Below, piece by piece: positions 23,430 through 34,646 of a stretch of DNA of 64,000 bases (positions are counted from its first letter, which is position 1; each line of letters opens with the position of its first letter). The translations under genes and the position numbers were made by a program. The DNA is taken from the NCBI GenBank assembly GCA_036435485.1, contig CM071596.1, forward strand, positions 16,954,001 through 17,018,000, read 5' to 3'. A model generated the notes under the pieces. It saw only the letters and a program-made list of their open reading frames with translations, did no database searches and was not told the DNA's origin. Origin of the DNA: Saposhnikovia divaricata (taxonomy: Eukaryota; Streptophyta; Magnoliopsida; Apiales; Apiaceae).

Positions 23430-24406
23430 ATCCCACTTCGAAAGGATTTCTAGAGTAACTCCTTCTCATGTCTATAAATGCTACACAAAGTTATTGCCTT
23501 AGCCACAAGAGGTTCTAAATTCTCACCTTATCTCCAACTTGAGTTGAGATGACAAAAACGGAGGAGTGAAACACACGAAAAGTTACACCCTAATTCCGGA
23601 ATTATTCTTAAAGACAAGAGTAAAACGTACTCAAAATTTGAATGCAAGATTCGTTTGTCTAAAACTTAAAACTTATTTTGAAAACAAGAGAAACACTTGG
23701 GTGCTCAAATGGTGCTCTCAACATAAACAATTTGTCCCACATCGCCTTGATTAAGAGCAGAACTACATATAAGCTCTATAAAACCTTAAGTTGAGTAAAA
23801 TTTCTTTCAACCGTTCTTGGCTTTGGTCAGAGCCAAAATGATCTCAAAGTATAAAATTTTGAAAGAAAACAAGGTAAAACAATATGAAGGTTGGCGTCTT
23901 GTCACACTTATAAGTAAATCAAGAAAATTTTGAAATATTTTAAGACAAAATGGGGTGCTCAAATTTTCCTTTACAAATTTGAAATAGTTCATATATTATC
24001 CCACATCGAGAGACTAAAGATAACGATTTCTTCTTTGGTTCTATAAAAGTAAGGTTTCTCCATCAACAATTTAAAAGTTTTAGCTGACCACTATAACTTT
24101 GGCAATTTGGCTCTACTTTGAGCTAAGTAAATTACAGTAAATTTTGATGAATGAGGAATAAGTTAAAACTAGATTTGGTAACATCTGAATTTGAATGCAT
24201 AAAAAGGATTTAGTTTCTCTTACTTGATAACTATGAATAAACCTTGAAAACAAGAGTGTATTTTGTCCCACATCGAAAAGATGTGGAACAAGGGCCTTCT
24301 TTACTCTATATAAGCAACTAACATTATGCTACTTGAAAATAAAAGGAAGTCTTACTTGTCCCACATCGATGGGATTTTAGTACAAGATTCATATCTTGGC
24401 TATAAA
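23430..24406 (+). promoter_or_regulatory. Array of five snRNA-type USE plus TATA modules
   Basis: Five copies of the plant snRNA upstream sequence element (RTCCCACATCG) occur on the plus strand: 23430-23440 (ATCCCACTTCG, one mismatch), 23734-23744, 23998-24008, 24265-24275 and 24358-24368 (the last four perfect). Each is followed by a TATA box: 23473, 23777, 24042, 24307 and 24401. The gaps between motif end and TATA start are 32, 32, 33, 31 and 32 bp. In plants a gap of about 33-34 bp selects RNA polymerase II at snRNA genes, and one about 10 bp shorter selects polymerase III. No recognisable snRNA follows any module. Confidence 0.75.
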
Positions 24407-24540
24407 TTGTGGCTTGCCTTATTACTAGATGCACACTAATGGGCTTATTTATGCTAGCTCACGAAATCAGTCCAAAATTTTATCCCTTCCCCATTTGGGC
24501 CTTGAAGCATTTACTAGGCCCATTTTCCTTAGTCGAATTT

Positions 24541-24662
24541 TATGGGAGTTCGATTTATCGAGCAACCAATCCTAGTCTAATCTTATGGGAGTTCAATTCG
24601 ATTTATCGAGCAACCAATCCTAGTCTAATCTTATGGGAGTTCGATTTATCGAGCAACCAATG
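24541..24662 (+). repeat. Short tandem repeat, 2.7 units
   Basis: Units of 43 and 48 bp plus a partial third (24541, 24584, 24632) begin TATGGGAGTTCGATTTATCG. The second carries a 5-bp insertion. It lies within the solo LTR, downstream of the promoter modules. Confidence 0.9.
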
Positions 24663-24816
24663 AAAATAAATTTCCAAATAAACACACATTTTTTTAATTA
24701 AAAAAATAGCCACATATATTTTTGAGAAAAAAAAAAGAAAAAAAAACACATAAAATTATAATAATTTATTTCATTTAAATAAAACTAAGTTGTGATATTA
24801 CAATTAATATCTAACA

Positions 24817-24830
24817 ATCTCCCCCAATTT
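24817..24830 (-). other. Polypurine tract of the Copia element
   Basis: Minus strand AAATTGGGGGAGAT lies directly before the 3' LTR start TGTTAG. It is the plus-strand primer site; the GGGGGAGAT core is typical of Sireviruses. Confidence 0.85.
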
Positions 24831-24897
24831 GTACTTTGTGAAATAAAGCACAAATTCCTTGATTCAGTGATGTCAAAAACTCAAAACAAAATACCTC

Positions 24898-27800
24898 CTA
24901 GAAATCATCAGGAACAGTTTCAGAAATTCTTTGATAGAAAAGATTCATCTTCAAGAAGGTAGTCAATAACTCTTCTTCCTTGCTTTCAAGAATTAGAATC
25001 AATTTCTTCTTCAGATTGTTGAGTTCTTCATCTTCCTCATTAATATGATAAATAGTTGTCCTGAGATTTTGAATTGAGCTTCTAGGAAGATCTAAGTCAC
25101 CTAGCAGTATATAAGTAAACTCCTCCCCATCTGGATTAAGAGATAATTGTTCCAAACCTAGATACTCTTTTTTAATAGCAGTACCTTTCACCATTTCAAC
25201 TTCTTCACCTCTTGTATTTAAATACATGGAAGTATATTTGCCATCATACTTTGTTCCTCCATCCAGAAATCTTCGTCTGATAGTTGTGTGAATCATAGAA
25301 GACCAATTATTGTAGACTTCTCTTTCTTTAGCACTGACACTTTTATTCTTGAGCAAATAAAGAACATATTTCAATTCTTTTGCAGATTTGCACAGCAGCT
25401 CATGAATAGCCATCTTCTTGACAGTCTTGTCTTTCATGAAGTACAACAATGTCTCTATCTTCTTAGCACTAGCATGACAGTCAGCAATGATAGAAACAGC
25501 TTCAAGTTTCCAAAGATGAGCAACAGTTAACTCATCACCAATTTTGTCAACTAGAATATGTTGATCAGTTTGTGTTGTAAAAACAACCTCTGCATCATGA
25601 AATCCAATACCTCCTCTTGTTCCAGGTTCCAAACCCTTCAACCCAGATTGCATACTCGTCCAAAGTGGTGGAGATTCAGCAGACTCAACAGATTCAGCTT
25701 CAGAAATCAATGAAGATTCATCAGACTCAATTAGTGAAGGTCCAGTAATCAGTCTAACAGATTTGAAAACAACTGGTTCATTATAGTTGCACACTCTGTT
25801 CTTCCATTTCTTGCTTTTCTTTCCTATTACTAGTGTATAATTCTGTTGATGTTCTGGAACAAGTCTATTTCTGTCATACCATATCAACTTATCAGATTCA
25901 TAGACTCTCTTCATGTACTCTCTAGTTGCCTTCCTTTCAATATCTCTTGCTTTTATTCTGGCCTCCTTTTCTTGTTCATCAACTTCCAAATTGTGAATTT
26001 CAACCACAACAATAAGAATCATGACCTCAAGTTCTTTCAAGATTTTAGCTTCACCAGAATCAGGAATAGCAGGTTGAGTAGTTCCAGTAGCAATATTCTG
26101 TGCTCTCACAGTAACCTTACCTCTTCTAGCTAATTGTGGTGTTTCATCAGCAACTTCTTCAGGCAAATTGAATTCATTATCTGGAATCATTTCAAGAAGT
26201 AGTGGAGATTTCTTCTTCTTTGCTTTCTGAGGATCTTCAGTTATCTTCTCAATTATGATTCCACTAGACCTTGTCTGTCTTGCATTTGTCTAAACAAGCT
26301 TTCTACCTCTTCCTCTGCTTTTACCTCCCCTGCCTCTTCCTCTACTTGCAGTAGGAGTATCTTTCTGTTTAGCAATTTCCTCAAGAATCTTCTTTTTTTC
26401 TTTTAAGATCTCTTGAGTACTCATTTCAGAATTTTCTGCAGAGATCAAAGCCAGTGCTTCCCTAGCATGATGCTGTTGAACTTTAATATCATTGTGAAAT
26501 ACAATTTCACTCTCACCTGACTTGGAAGTAATCTTCTTAAAGAGATGTGGTGCATCTTCTATCTCAGCAATAAACAAATCCTCATCTTCTTCAGGAATTG
26601 TTGGAAGTAATTGATTCTGACCAGATAGTTGAGATTGTTCCTCTGTCAGAATTTGAGACTGTACCATTGTTCTTACTGTTCTCTTCCCAGATTTAGAAAC
26701 ATGAGTTGACTGCTTGGTTTGAGTTTGAGACACACTTATCCTTGTTACCAAAGCAGCATCAGAGGTTCCTGGTTCATATGACTGAGCACCACCATCATTT
26801 CCAGAAGTATCATCATCCTTTCTTACAACTGGATTAGGTGTGCATTTTGTTTTGACCACCTTCTCCCCCTTTTTGACATCAGTAGCATCATCAGTAGGAT
26901 CAGTCAATAAAGATAAGATAAGTTGGAGAGAATCTTCAATATTAGTCATCCTTGAGGACAAAGTGACAACCTTATCTTCCAAGGTATCCATCCTTGTGGT
27001 GAAGGCAGTGCTTAAACGTTGAAGCTGTTTAGCAGTGGCAATCTCAGAATAATCCTTAACAAACCAAGCATGAAAGTTTTCATTATCACTCTTAACAGAA
27101 TTAATTTCATCTTTCAATCCTTTTGCCAGAATAGTTGTAGTCTTCAGATGAGCTTTGAGATTAGGATCAGAAATCTTAGTAGCTATATGACTGGAGTGAA
27201 AAAGTTCATTATTGAAATTTATATCAGCAGAAGGCTGATTCCACACAGTATACCATTCAGATCTTCTTGCAGCTTGAATATGTTCAGGAAGGAGATTGCT
27301 GTAATCTCCTATGATCTCAATTTGAGCAGCTGTAGATTTACCCATAGACTCCATAAACTTACTGGATGATCCATAAGTAGATCCTAGACTTGCTTTCATG
27401 ACAGCATTAAGCTGAGCCGCTTCAGGATCATTATCAGCATCATCATCATCATCAGAGCTATCATTTGCCTCAGGAATTTTATCATCCACATTGCCTTCAG
27501 GATTCATAACTCCTTTCAATTTTGAATCAATAGCATATGGTATTGTTGTATCCTGAAAACCTACATTCAGATTAGAAATAATTCATATATCTCTCTGTTT
27601 TTCTAAAGTGATCTCATCACTTCTCACAGCATCACCTAAGTTACTTTCAATAGTAACCGCTACCTCACTAGAAGTTTGAAACTTCTCACTCTGTTCTACC
27701 TCTCCTTTTTCCAGTTCAGGAGACTGCCTCTCTTCACTCTTCTTTTTCTCTAAGTGTTCACTCTCTTTCTCACAAGAAAAGTTCTAGCTCAACAAATTCA

Positions 27801-30054
27801 AAGAAATAAGAAGTGGCTGAGAGGAGTGGACTGAAGTCATACAAATAGAGGTATCCCTTGTCTCAGGTCTATCTGTAATCATACTATCAGTAGTAAAAGA
27901 AGCAGAGATAGAAGTGTTATCTGATGAAGTTGAGATAGATTCCATTGGTCTTGAAGAAAGTGGTTCAATGAGCAGTGGAATATTTGGATCAGAAATACTA
28001 TCATCAGGATTGACATCCACAACTGGAGAATGACTTGCATCAGTATTTGCTACCAATGGTTCTTGTGTAGTCTAAGGTTGTGAAGCTGCTTTAACACTTT
28101 GAGTCAAAGGTTCTTGTGTGCTTCCCTCAAATGCAGTGTCTTTAAGTATCTCATCACATTCAGCAATGTGCAAATCATGAGCAGCTTTATTTGTCAGACT
28201 TTGAGCTAAGTTAATTTCAATTTCTGGAATCCCTTGAGCAGTATTAGGAAACTCCTGTGCTGATGTGAGCTTGCCTGCATCTTCACTTTGAGAAGATGGT
28301 TCTTGTGGGGCAGGAATGTTCTTGTCTTCACCTTCCCTTTGAGAAAGTGGTTCTTGTGGGACCATTCCTTCAGAAATGTTTGCACCCACACTTTGAGTGA
28401 GTGGTTCTTGTGGGACTGGATCTTCAATAGCTGCTGAACTCCTTTGAAGTTCAGGTTCTTGTGGACTTGATCCTTTCAGAGGTGAAGTAATCCTCTGTTT
28501 CTTCTGTCTATGAAAAACATTTGCTTCAGCTTGTCTCTTTATCTGAAGAGGTATTGGTTTATGACCAAGCTGAATAGCAATAGCATTTACTTCATCCATA
28601 GACATCTCAATTATTCTTCTCTTTGGAGATGTAGGTGCTGGAGAATCAAAAATCTCAACAGTCTTTACAGGTGATGTATCAGGAGTAGAGATATCAGGAA
28701 TAACAGATGTGTCAGGAACTGATGATTCATCAAGATCAATATCATCATTATGATTCTACATATCTTCAGTAATATAATACTGACTCTTGTTGACTATCCT
28801 TCTTCTTTTCTTTGGCTTTACTGGCTTAACCAATTCAGCAGTAAAAGGAGCAGCAACTTCCTTTTTCTTCACGATTATTGAGATGGTCTTGTCATCATCA
28901 CTATCAGAATCAGAAACCTGTTGCAAAAACTTTCTCTTTTTACCTGTTTCTTTAGATGCTCCAGCCTTAATCAAAGACTCATCAATCAGAACCCCTTGTT
29001 CACCTCCTTGTGACTTCTTTTTAGTGAGGGTTGAAGTGGAGAAATCCTTTGATCCTGATTGTCTTTTAGACAAATCAGATCTAGCTGACTTCTTTTCTTT
29101 TACAACTGATGTCTTTTGGGAGACACTAGAGGTGGTTGACTGTTTAGGTAACTGTGTATGGTATGTGCTTGTGTCAGGAACAGGATGTGTTTGGTCCTGT
29201 CCCATAGCACTTGTGGTTGGGCCATAAAGTGCAGGCAATCTCTTTTTCAAGAGAAGCCAGACCCCATCAGGAATGTAAGGATTTCCCTCAAAACCATTTG
29301 CCTTATCTGATTTAACCAAGGATTTGATATTGTTTTCAGAAATCTTAAAGATAGGCAAAACTGTATCATTTTCAAATTCAACATTGGGACATAAATGAGA
29401 GAATATTAATTGAAAAAATCTAATAAAGCAGACATAACCACATTTATCTGCTTTTCTAGCACTTAATGCTCTCAGAATAAAAGACCCATAATCAAACATA
29501 GTATCATGGATTAGAGAGTACCCAATGTGAACTGAAGCAGTTGGTAGTTCATCAAAGTTAGAGACTTTGTTCAAGAAGCACCTACTGATGGTATCAAAGA
29601 AAAAATTCCATTCCTTCTTAAGCTTGGTTCTGTATAACTCTCCAAACTTTCTTGGTTGTCCATTATAACCCAGACTTGTAGCAAACTCCAACAAAGAAGC
29701 ATCAGTAATTGTTGATGGAGTCTTACCATTGAGAGAAGGTAATTGTAGAGCTTCAACAACCACTTCTGGAGTAACATGATGTGTAACTCCATTGTATGTA
29801 AAGGACAAGTTAGGCATTCCTGAAGGTTCACATACACCAAAGACAGCGGTCTTCCAAACCTGCATTACACACTTGAAAGAAACTTTGGCGGGTGCCGTTA
29901 AAGCATACTTAATCGGACTAGACGCCAAGAAATCCTGAATGATGTGAAATTCATTCGATAGTTCCTGATGGTCAAGAACAGCAACATAGTTGTTAGGAGC
30001 AAAAGTGACACCATTGATAACAACCTTATTGTTGACAAACGATGAATTCTCCAT
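24898..30054 (-). pseudogene. Giant sense ORF downstream of Copia pol (about 1,718 codons, five stops)
   Basis: From ATG 30054 to TAG 24898 a single frame stays open except for stops at 28756, 28072, 27784, 27583 and 26290, four TAG and one TGA. Read as one protein: an N-terminal domain of about 285 residues (MENSSFVNNKVVINGVTFAP.., YALTAPAKVSFKCVMQVWKT); a Ser/Lys-rich linker with a basic KPKKRRR cluster; a low-complexity part with repeated QEPLTQS-like units (28090-28450); an acidic stretch; a likely coiled coil (about 26880-27130); an RG-rich patch GRGRGGKSRGRGRK (about 26293-26335); and a C-terminal part of about 430 residues with charged helices. It occupies the position of the env-like ORF of Sireviruses, but I see no signal peptide or clear membrane span. 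Function unknown. Confidence 0.75.
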
Positions 30055-30575
30055 TTTTGTGGTGACAGAGAGAGATTGAAATTTTTAGCAATTAGGGTTT
30101 ATGTTCGCACAGTGATACAGAGAAAAGATAATACTGATAGTGTTGAGAATAATGAATCAATTTAGAAACTAAATTGATTTTAGACAAACTAATGATTTCT
30201 CAAAGACAGGTGTCAGTAATTGATTTGTGCAAACTAAGTAATGGACTAAATTACGTGAGAGAGTGGTGATAACCGCACACGAAACGACTTACGATGTGTA
30301 TCTATATGTATCAATGAATAAAACAAACGCGCTCGTATTATTCAAGAAATGCACTTGTGATAATGATTAAAAATATTGCAATAAAATATTTAATTAAAAA
30401 ATCAAATATCACTATCTTAAAATACCTGGTATCATTAAAAACCAGAATACGAAGCGTTTCTTGACTTCGTTACTCTCCCATCTCTATTTAACACCTAGAG
30501 ACTTGTCCACTATCCCTTTAATCCTTCATTATCTCCTGAAAATCAAAAACCCTTCACACAACACACCTTTAAACA
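30055..30575. promoter_or_regulatory. Divergent spacer between giant ORF and small antisense ORF
   Basis: 521 bp of AT-rich DNA lie between two ATGs that face away from each other (30054 minus, 30576 plus). On the plus side a TATTTAA at about 30484 lies 90 bp before the ATG. It could be a bidirectional internal promoter (inference). Confidence 0.4.
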
Positions 30576-30833
30576 ATGTCAAAACTTAGCATCAAGGAAA
30601 AGAATCTCCATCTTGTAGAGAAGAGAGATATCTTCAGTTATACTCGTGAAGAGTTTGATGCCTTTGACTGGGAAAGGCAACTTGAAACTTTGTGGCTGCA
30701 GATGGATGCCAGTCTTGAAGAAATCAAGAGAGAAAGACCTGCAAGAGTGATCGACATCGATGCTGCTCTTCAAGCAACATTAGCATGGCTTTCCTCTAAG
30801 GCATCCTCATCCAACACCACCAACCATTGTTAA
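30576..30833 (+). CDS. Small ORF antisense to the Copia element, unknown function
   Basis: An 85-codon open frame with no stops: ATG 30576 in fair context (AAACAATGTC) to TAA at 30831-30833. The protein starts MSKLSIKEKN and is highly charged. It contains FDAFDWERQLETLWLQMDASL and ends in a Ser/Thr/Asn-rich tail; the middle is probably helical. It lies in the gap between pol and the giant ORF, on the opposite strand, with a TATA-like TATTTAA upstream and an A/T-rich 3' region. Unlike the other ORFs of this element it carries no nonsense change, although at this length that is weak evidence. It may be a captured gene piece or an antisense accessory gene. I do not recognise it. Confidence 0.45.
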   Translation: MSKLSIKEKNLHLVEKRDIFSYTREEFDAFDWERQLETLWLQMDASLEEIKRERPARVIDIDAALQATLAWLSSKASSSNTTNHC

Positions 30834-31338
30834 TGAATATGTCAGCAAAAATAACCTTATCCCTTCAACTTCCACCCAAACAAAGTGGCAAAGATGGGAT
30901 CTGGGATGGCTGCTAGCAATGGAGTGGTTTGGACTGCACTTTATATTTTCCTGTTGAATAGATTAGTAGATAGAGAGAACAAAAAGATGTAATATTTGCT
31001 CTCTTTCTTATTATCAATGAAGAATCCTGTTTCTCTAATCTTATTCAATGTATTCTGCAATTTTTTTTTATGTTTATGAACTGTTCTTCAAAGAATTAAA
31101 TCAGAGAAGTGAATATGAAAACTAATTAAAGTAATCATGTAAGTAACAAATTCATTAACAATAACCACAATTAAATTAGGAACAGAACAATTAGGGAATA
31201 CTTGAAATATACAAATTGTACTGATAATCAAACGTTGCATCAGGATCTGATGTTTGACTAAAGTCAGGATTGACTTTTCGTCAGTATTCGACATGCATCA
31301 GGATCTGACACTCATCAGTATTTGGTCTCCCCTTGTTT
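30834..31338. other. Non-coding gap after Copia pol
   Basis: No ORF with coding character. At 31235-31325 the phrases CATCAGGATCTGA and CATCAGTATT recur several times. The same words recur in the Copia LTR (22070-22120, 37445-37505), so this is a degenerate low-complexity repeat specific to the element. Confidence 0.55.
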
Positions 31339-34300
31339 TCAGAAACTCTTATAGTTTACCATTCCAAATTCATTCACCAATTTTGTAAAAGTAGCTTCAG
31401 GTAGTGGCTTGGTGAATATATCAGCTAGCTGTCGATCAGTAGGAACAAAGTGAAGTTTGATTGTCCCTTCCAGTACTTGTTCTCTTATGAAATGATATAT
31501 GATACTTATATGCTTAGTAAGAGAATGATGGACTGGATTTCCTGTCATAGCAATAGCACTTTGGTTATCACAATAAATAGGTATTTTTGAATATGACAAA
31601 CCATAGTCCATTATCTAATTCCTCATCCACATGATCTGAGCACAATAGCTTCCAGTAGGTATGTACTCAGCTTCTGCAGTTGATGTGGAGATAGACTTTT
31701 GATTTTTACTGAACCAAGAAACTAGTCTCTCTCCCAGAAACTGACAACTGCCTGAAGTACTTTTCCTGTCTATTTTGCATCCTGCAAAATCAGCATCTGA
31801 GTAACCACTTAGATTAAAGTCAGACTCTCTAGCATACCAAAGGCCAAGAGATGGAGTGCCTTTCAAGTATCTGAAACTCCTTTTAACAGCAATGAGATGT
31901 GGTTCTTTGGGGTTTGCCTGAAATCTTGCACATAGACAGGTTGCATACATGATAGCTGGTCTGCTAGCTGTTAGATACAAAAGTGAGCCAATCATACCTC
32001 TGTAGTTAGTTACATCTACTTCAGTGCCTTGATCAGGATCAAGTTTTGTAGATGTAGCTATAGGAGTTGAAGCAGTAGAGCTGTCTTGCATGTTAAACTT
32101 TTTCAGCAAATTCTTTGTGTACTTTGATTGATTGATAAAAATTCCATCATCAGTCTGTTTAACTTGCAGACCTAAGAAATAGCTCATTTCTCCCATCATG
32201 CTCATTTGATATCTAGACTACATTAGCTTTGAAAACTTCTCACATAATTTGGAGTTAGTTGATCCAAAAATGATATCATCAACATAAATCTGAACTAATA
32301 GCAAGTCCTTACCATGATTCAAGTAAAACAAGGTTTTATCAATTGTACCTCTTTTGAAACCAATTTCCAGTAAGAATTGAGCCAGAGTTTCATACCAGGC
32401 TCTTGGAGCTTGCTTTAGTCCATAAAGTGCTTTATCCAATCTATAGACATGATCTGGATATCTAGGATCAATGAAGCCAGGAGGTTGTTCAACATATACC
32501 TCCTCTTACAATTCTCCATTCAGAAAAGCACTTTTAACATCCATCTGGAAAACTTTGAATTTCTTATGGGCTGCATATGCCAGAAAAATTCTGATGGCTT
32601 CTAACCTTTCAACAGGAGCAAAAGTCTCATCATAGTCTATTCCTTCATGTTGAGAGTACCCCTTTGCAAATAGTCTTGCTTTATTCCTCACAATAGTGCC
32701 ATCTGAATCTGTCTTGTTTCTGAACACCCACTTTGTACCAACAATTGATCTACCCTTTGGCCTTGGTACAAGTTTCCAGACTTCATTTCTTTCAAATTCA
32801 TTCAGTTCTTCTTGCATTGCTGTAACCCAATCAGCATCCTTGACTGCATCTTCAACTTTCTTAGGCTCCTCCTTTGACAGAAAGTTATTATAGAGGCATT
32901 CATTTTGTGTTGCACTTCTGGTTTTAACACCTGCATCAGGATTCCCAATAATTAAATCAGAAGTATGGCTTTTGGTCCATTTCCTTGCTGACGATAAATC
33001 ATTTCTTGAGTTGGATGCTCCCCCTGGATTGGTGTTATCTTCAAAAGAAATAGAATTATTAGAAGCTCCCCCTGAGATAGTGCTATCTCCTCCTGAAGTG
33101 CTGTCAGGATTATCACTTGAATTTATTTCTGATGAATCTCCTCCTGATGTTTGAGTTGTATCAGTACTGATGGTATTTTGCTGTTGCTCCCCCTCAACAT
33201 TTGCATTATTTGAATCATCATCAATAACTTATGTTTCATCAGGCATTGGTCGATCGTCAGTATCTGACGGAGTATCAGTATCTGACATTACTTCATCAGA
33301 ATTCTTGGTTGCTTCATTTGCAAAGATCAAACTGTCATGTGAGTCTTCATCAATTCCTGTTATCTTTTTATTATCAAAAGAAACATTGATAGACTCCATG
33401 ACTGCCCTTGTTCTTAGGTTATAGACTTTAAAGGCTCTTAAAGTTGGATAACCAATAAAAATGCCCTCATCAGCTTTAGTTTGAAATTTCCCTAGCTGTT
33501 CAGGATGAGGTCTAAGAACAAAGCACTTGCAGCCAAACACATGTAGATGTGTCAAACTTGGCTTCTTCTCTTTAATCATTTGATAAGGAGTGACACCATG
33601 TCTGTTGATTAAAGTAATATTCTGAGTATAGCACAATATGTTGACTGCTTCTACCCAGAAATATGTAGGTAGTTTAGCTTCCTCCAACATTGTTCTGCCA
33701 GCTTCAATAAGAGTTCTGTTCTTCCTTTCAACTACTCCATTTTGCTAGGGTGTGCCAGGAGCAGAGAATTGTTGAACTATTCCTTTGTACTTGCAGAACT
33801 CTTCCATTACTGAATTCTTGAATTCAGTTCCATTATCACTTCTTAGAATCTTGACTTTGTACTTTGTGCCAGTCTCAATGAGTCTTACATGGTCCAAAAG
33901 TATCTCAGCAGTTTCATCTTTTCTGTGCAGAAAATACACCCAGGTAAATCTAGTATATTCATCAACAATGACTAGAGTATACCTTTTCTTACTGATGGAC
34001 ATAATGTTGACTGGTCCAAATAAGTCAAGGTGTAGCATGTGATATGGTTCATCAATTGAGGATTCAGATTTACTCTTGAATGATGTCCTTCTCTGTTTAG
34101 CCTTCTGACAAGCATCACAGAGTCCATCTGGAGTATACAACGCCTTTGGTAATCCTCTCACCAAATCTTTCTTAACCAACTCATTGATGTTGTTGAAGTT
34201 GAGATGAGAAAGCTTCTTGTGCCAATTCCAACTTTCATCTACTGTTGCTTTACTGATGAGACATGTTGAGGGACCATCAGTATTGGTGTAGACGTTGGCT

Positions 34301-34629
34301 TCATAAATGTTACCACGTCTTTGACCAGTCAAGACAATCCTTCCAGATGTTTTACAGATCACTTCAAAATGAGTATCATTGAAGTTGACATGATAACCTC
34401 TGTCTGTGATTTGACTAACACTAAGTAGATTGTGTTTGAGTCCTTTCACCAGAGCTACTTTTTCAATGATTATATTGCCATATCCCAAAGTTTGTCCAAT
34501 GTTGCCATCTCCATAAGACACTGTTGGGCCAGCTTTCTCCTCAAATTCTGATAGCAAGGTTTTGTTTCCAGTCATGTGCACAGAGCATCCACTATCCATG
34601 ACTAACACATTTTTCTTTTTACCCTGCAA
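31339..34629 (-). pseudogene. Copia pol: protease, integrase, RT, RNase H
   Basis: A single frame of about 1,097 codons holds the whole polyprotein. In order: protease with DSGCSVHMTG (residues about 11-20); the GAG-pre-integrase zinc site (HKKLSHL..CDACQKAK); integrase with the catalytic Asp in HLDLFGP, the second in SDNGTEF and Glu in VVERKNR; RT with FQMDVKSAFLNG and the catalytic YVDDI (near 32275); RNase H with YSDADFAGC, AEAEY and DNQSA, ending LADIFTKPLP. Stops interrupt it at 33745, 33229, 32506, 32218 and 31615. The one at 33745 replaces a Gln of the conserved PQQNG and the one at 32218 fits CAG to TAG. The frame differs from gag. Confidence 0.9.
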
Positions 34630-34646
34630 TCAGAAACACAAAGAGC

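Larger units (their letters stand above)
22136..24802 (+). mobile_element. 2.67-kb solo LTR with repeated promoter modules
   Basis: TGTGACGCCCCGATCCCGGG starts the block and GATATTACA ends it. Both sides carry ATTAA (22131-22135 and 24803-24807), an exact 5-bp duplication inside the Copia LTR. No internal domain remains. Its right third contains degenerate repeat units of about 260-300 bp, each with a TCCCACATCG motif and a TATA box (listed separately), then a short tandem repeat. The start sequence is typical of plant gypsy LTRs; lineage not resolved. Confidence 0.85.
21644..24816 (-). repeat. 3' LTR of the Copia element, interrupted
   Basis: The two pieces, 21644-22135 and 24803-24816, together match the 503-bp 5' LTR. 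The break is a solo LTR flanked by ATTAA. It begins TGTTAGATATT next to the polypurine tract and ends GGGCAACA. It also serves as the 5' LTR for the truncated second gag copy downstream. Confidence 0.87.

Noticed and set aside
23734..24406. An snRNA gene behind one of the USE-TATA modules
   Set aside because: No U1, U2, U4, U5, U6 or other known snRNA sequence follows the expected start in any module.
24898..30054. Calling the giant ORF an envelope gene
   Set aside because: Position matches the env-like ORF of Sireviruses, but I see no signal peptide, no clear membrane span and no fusion-type features. Left as unknown function.
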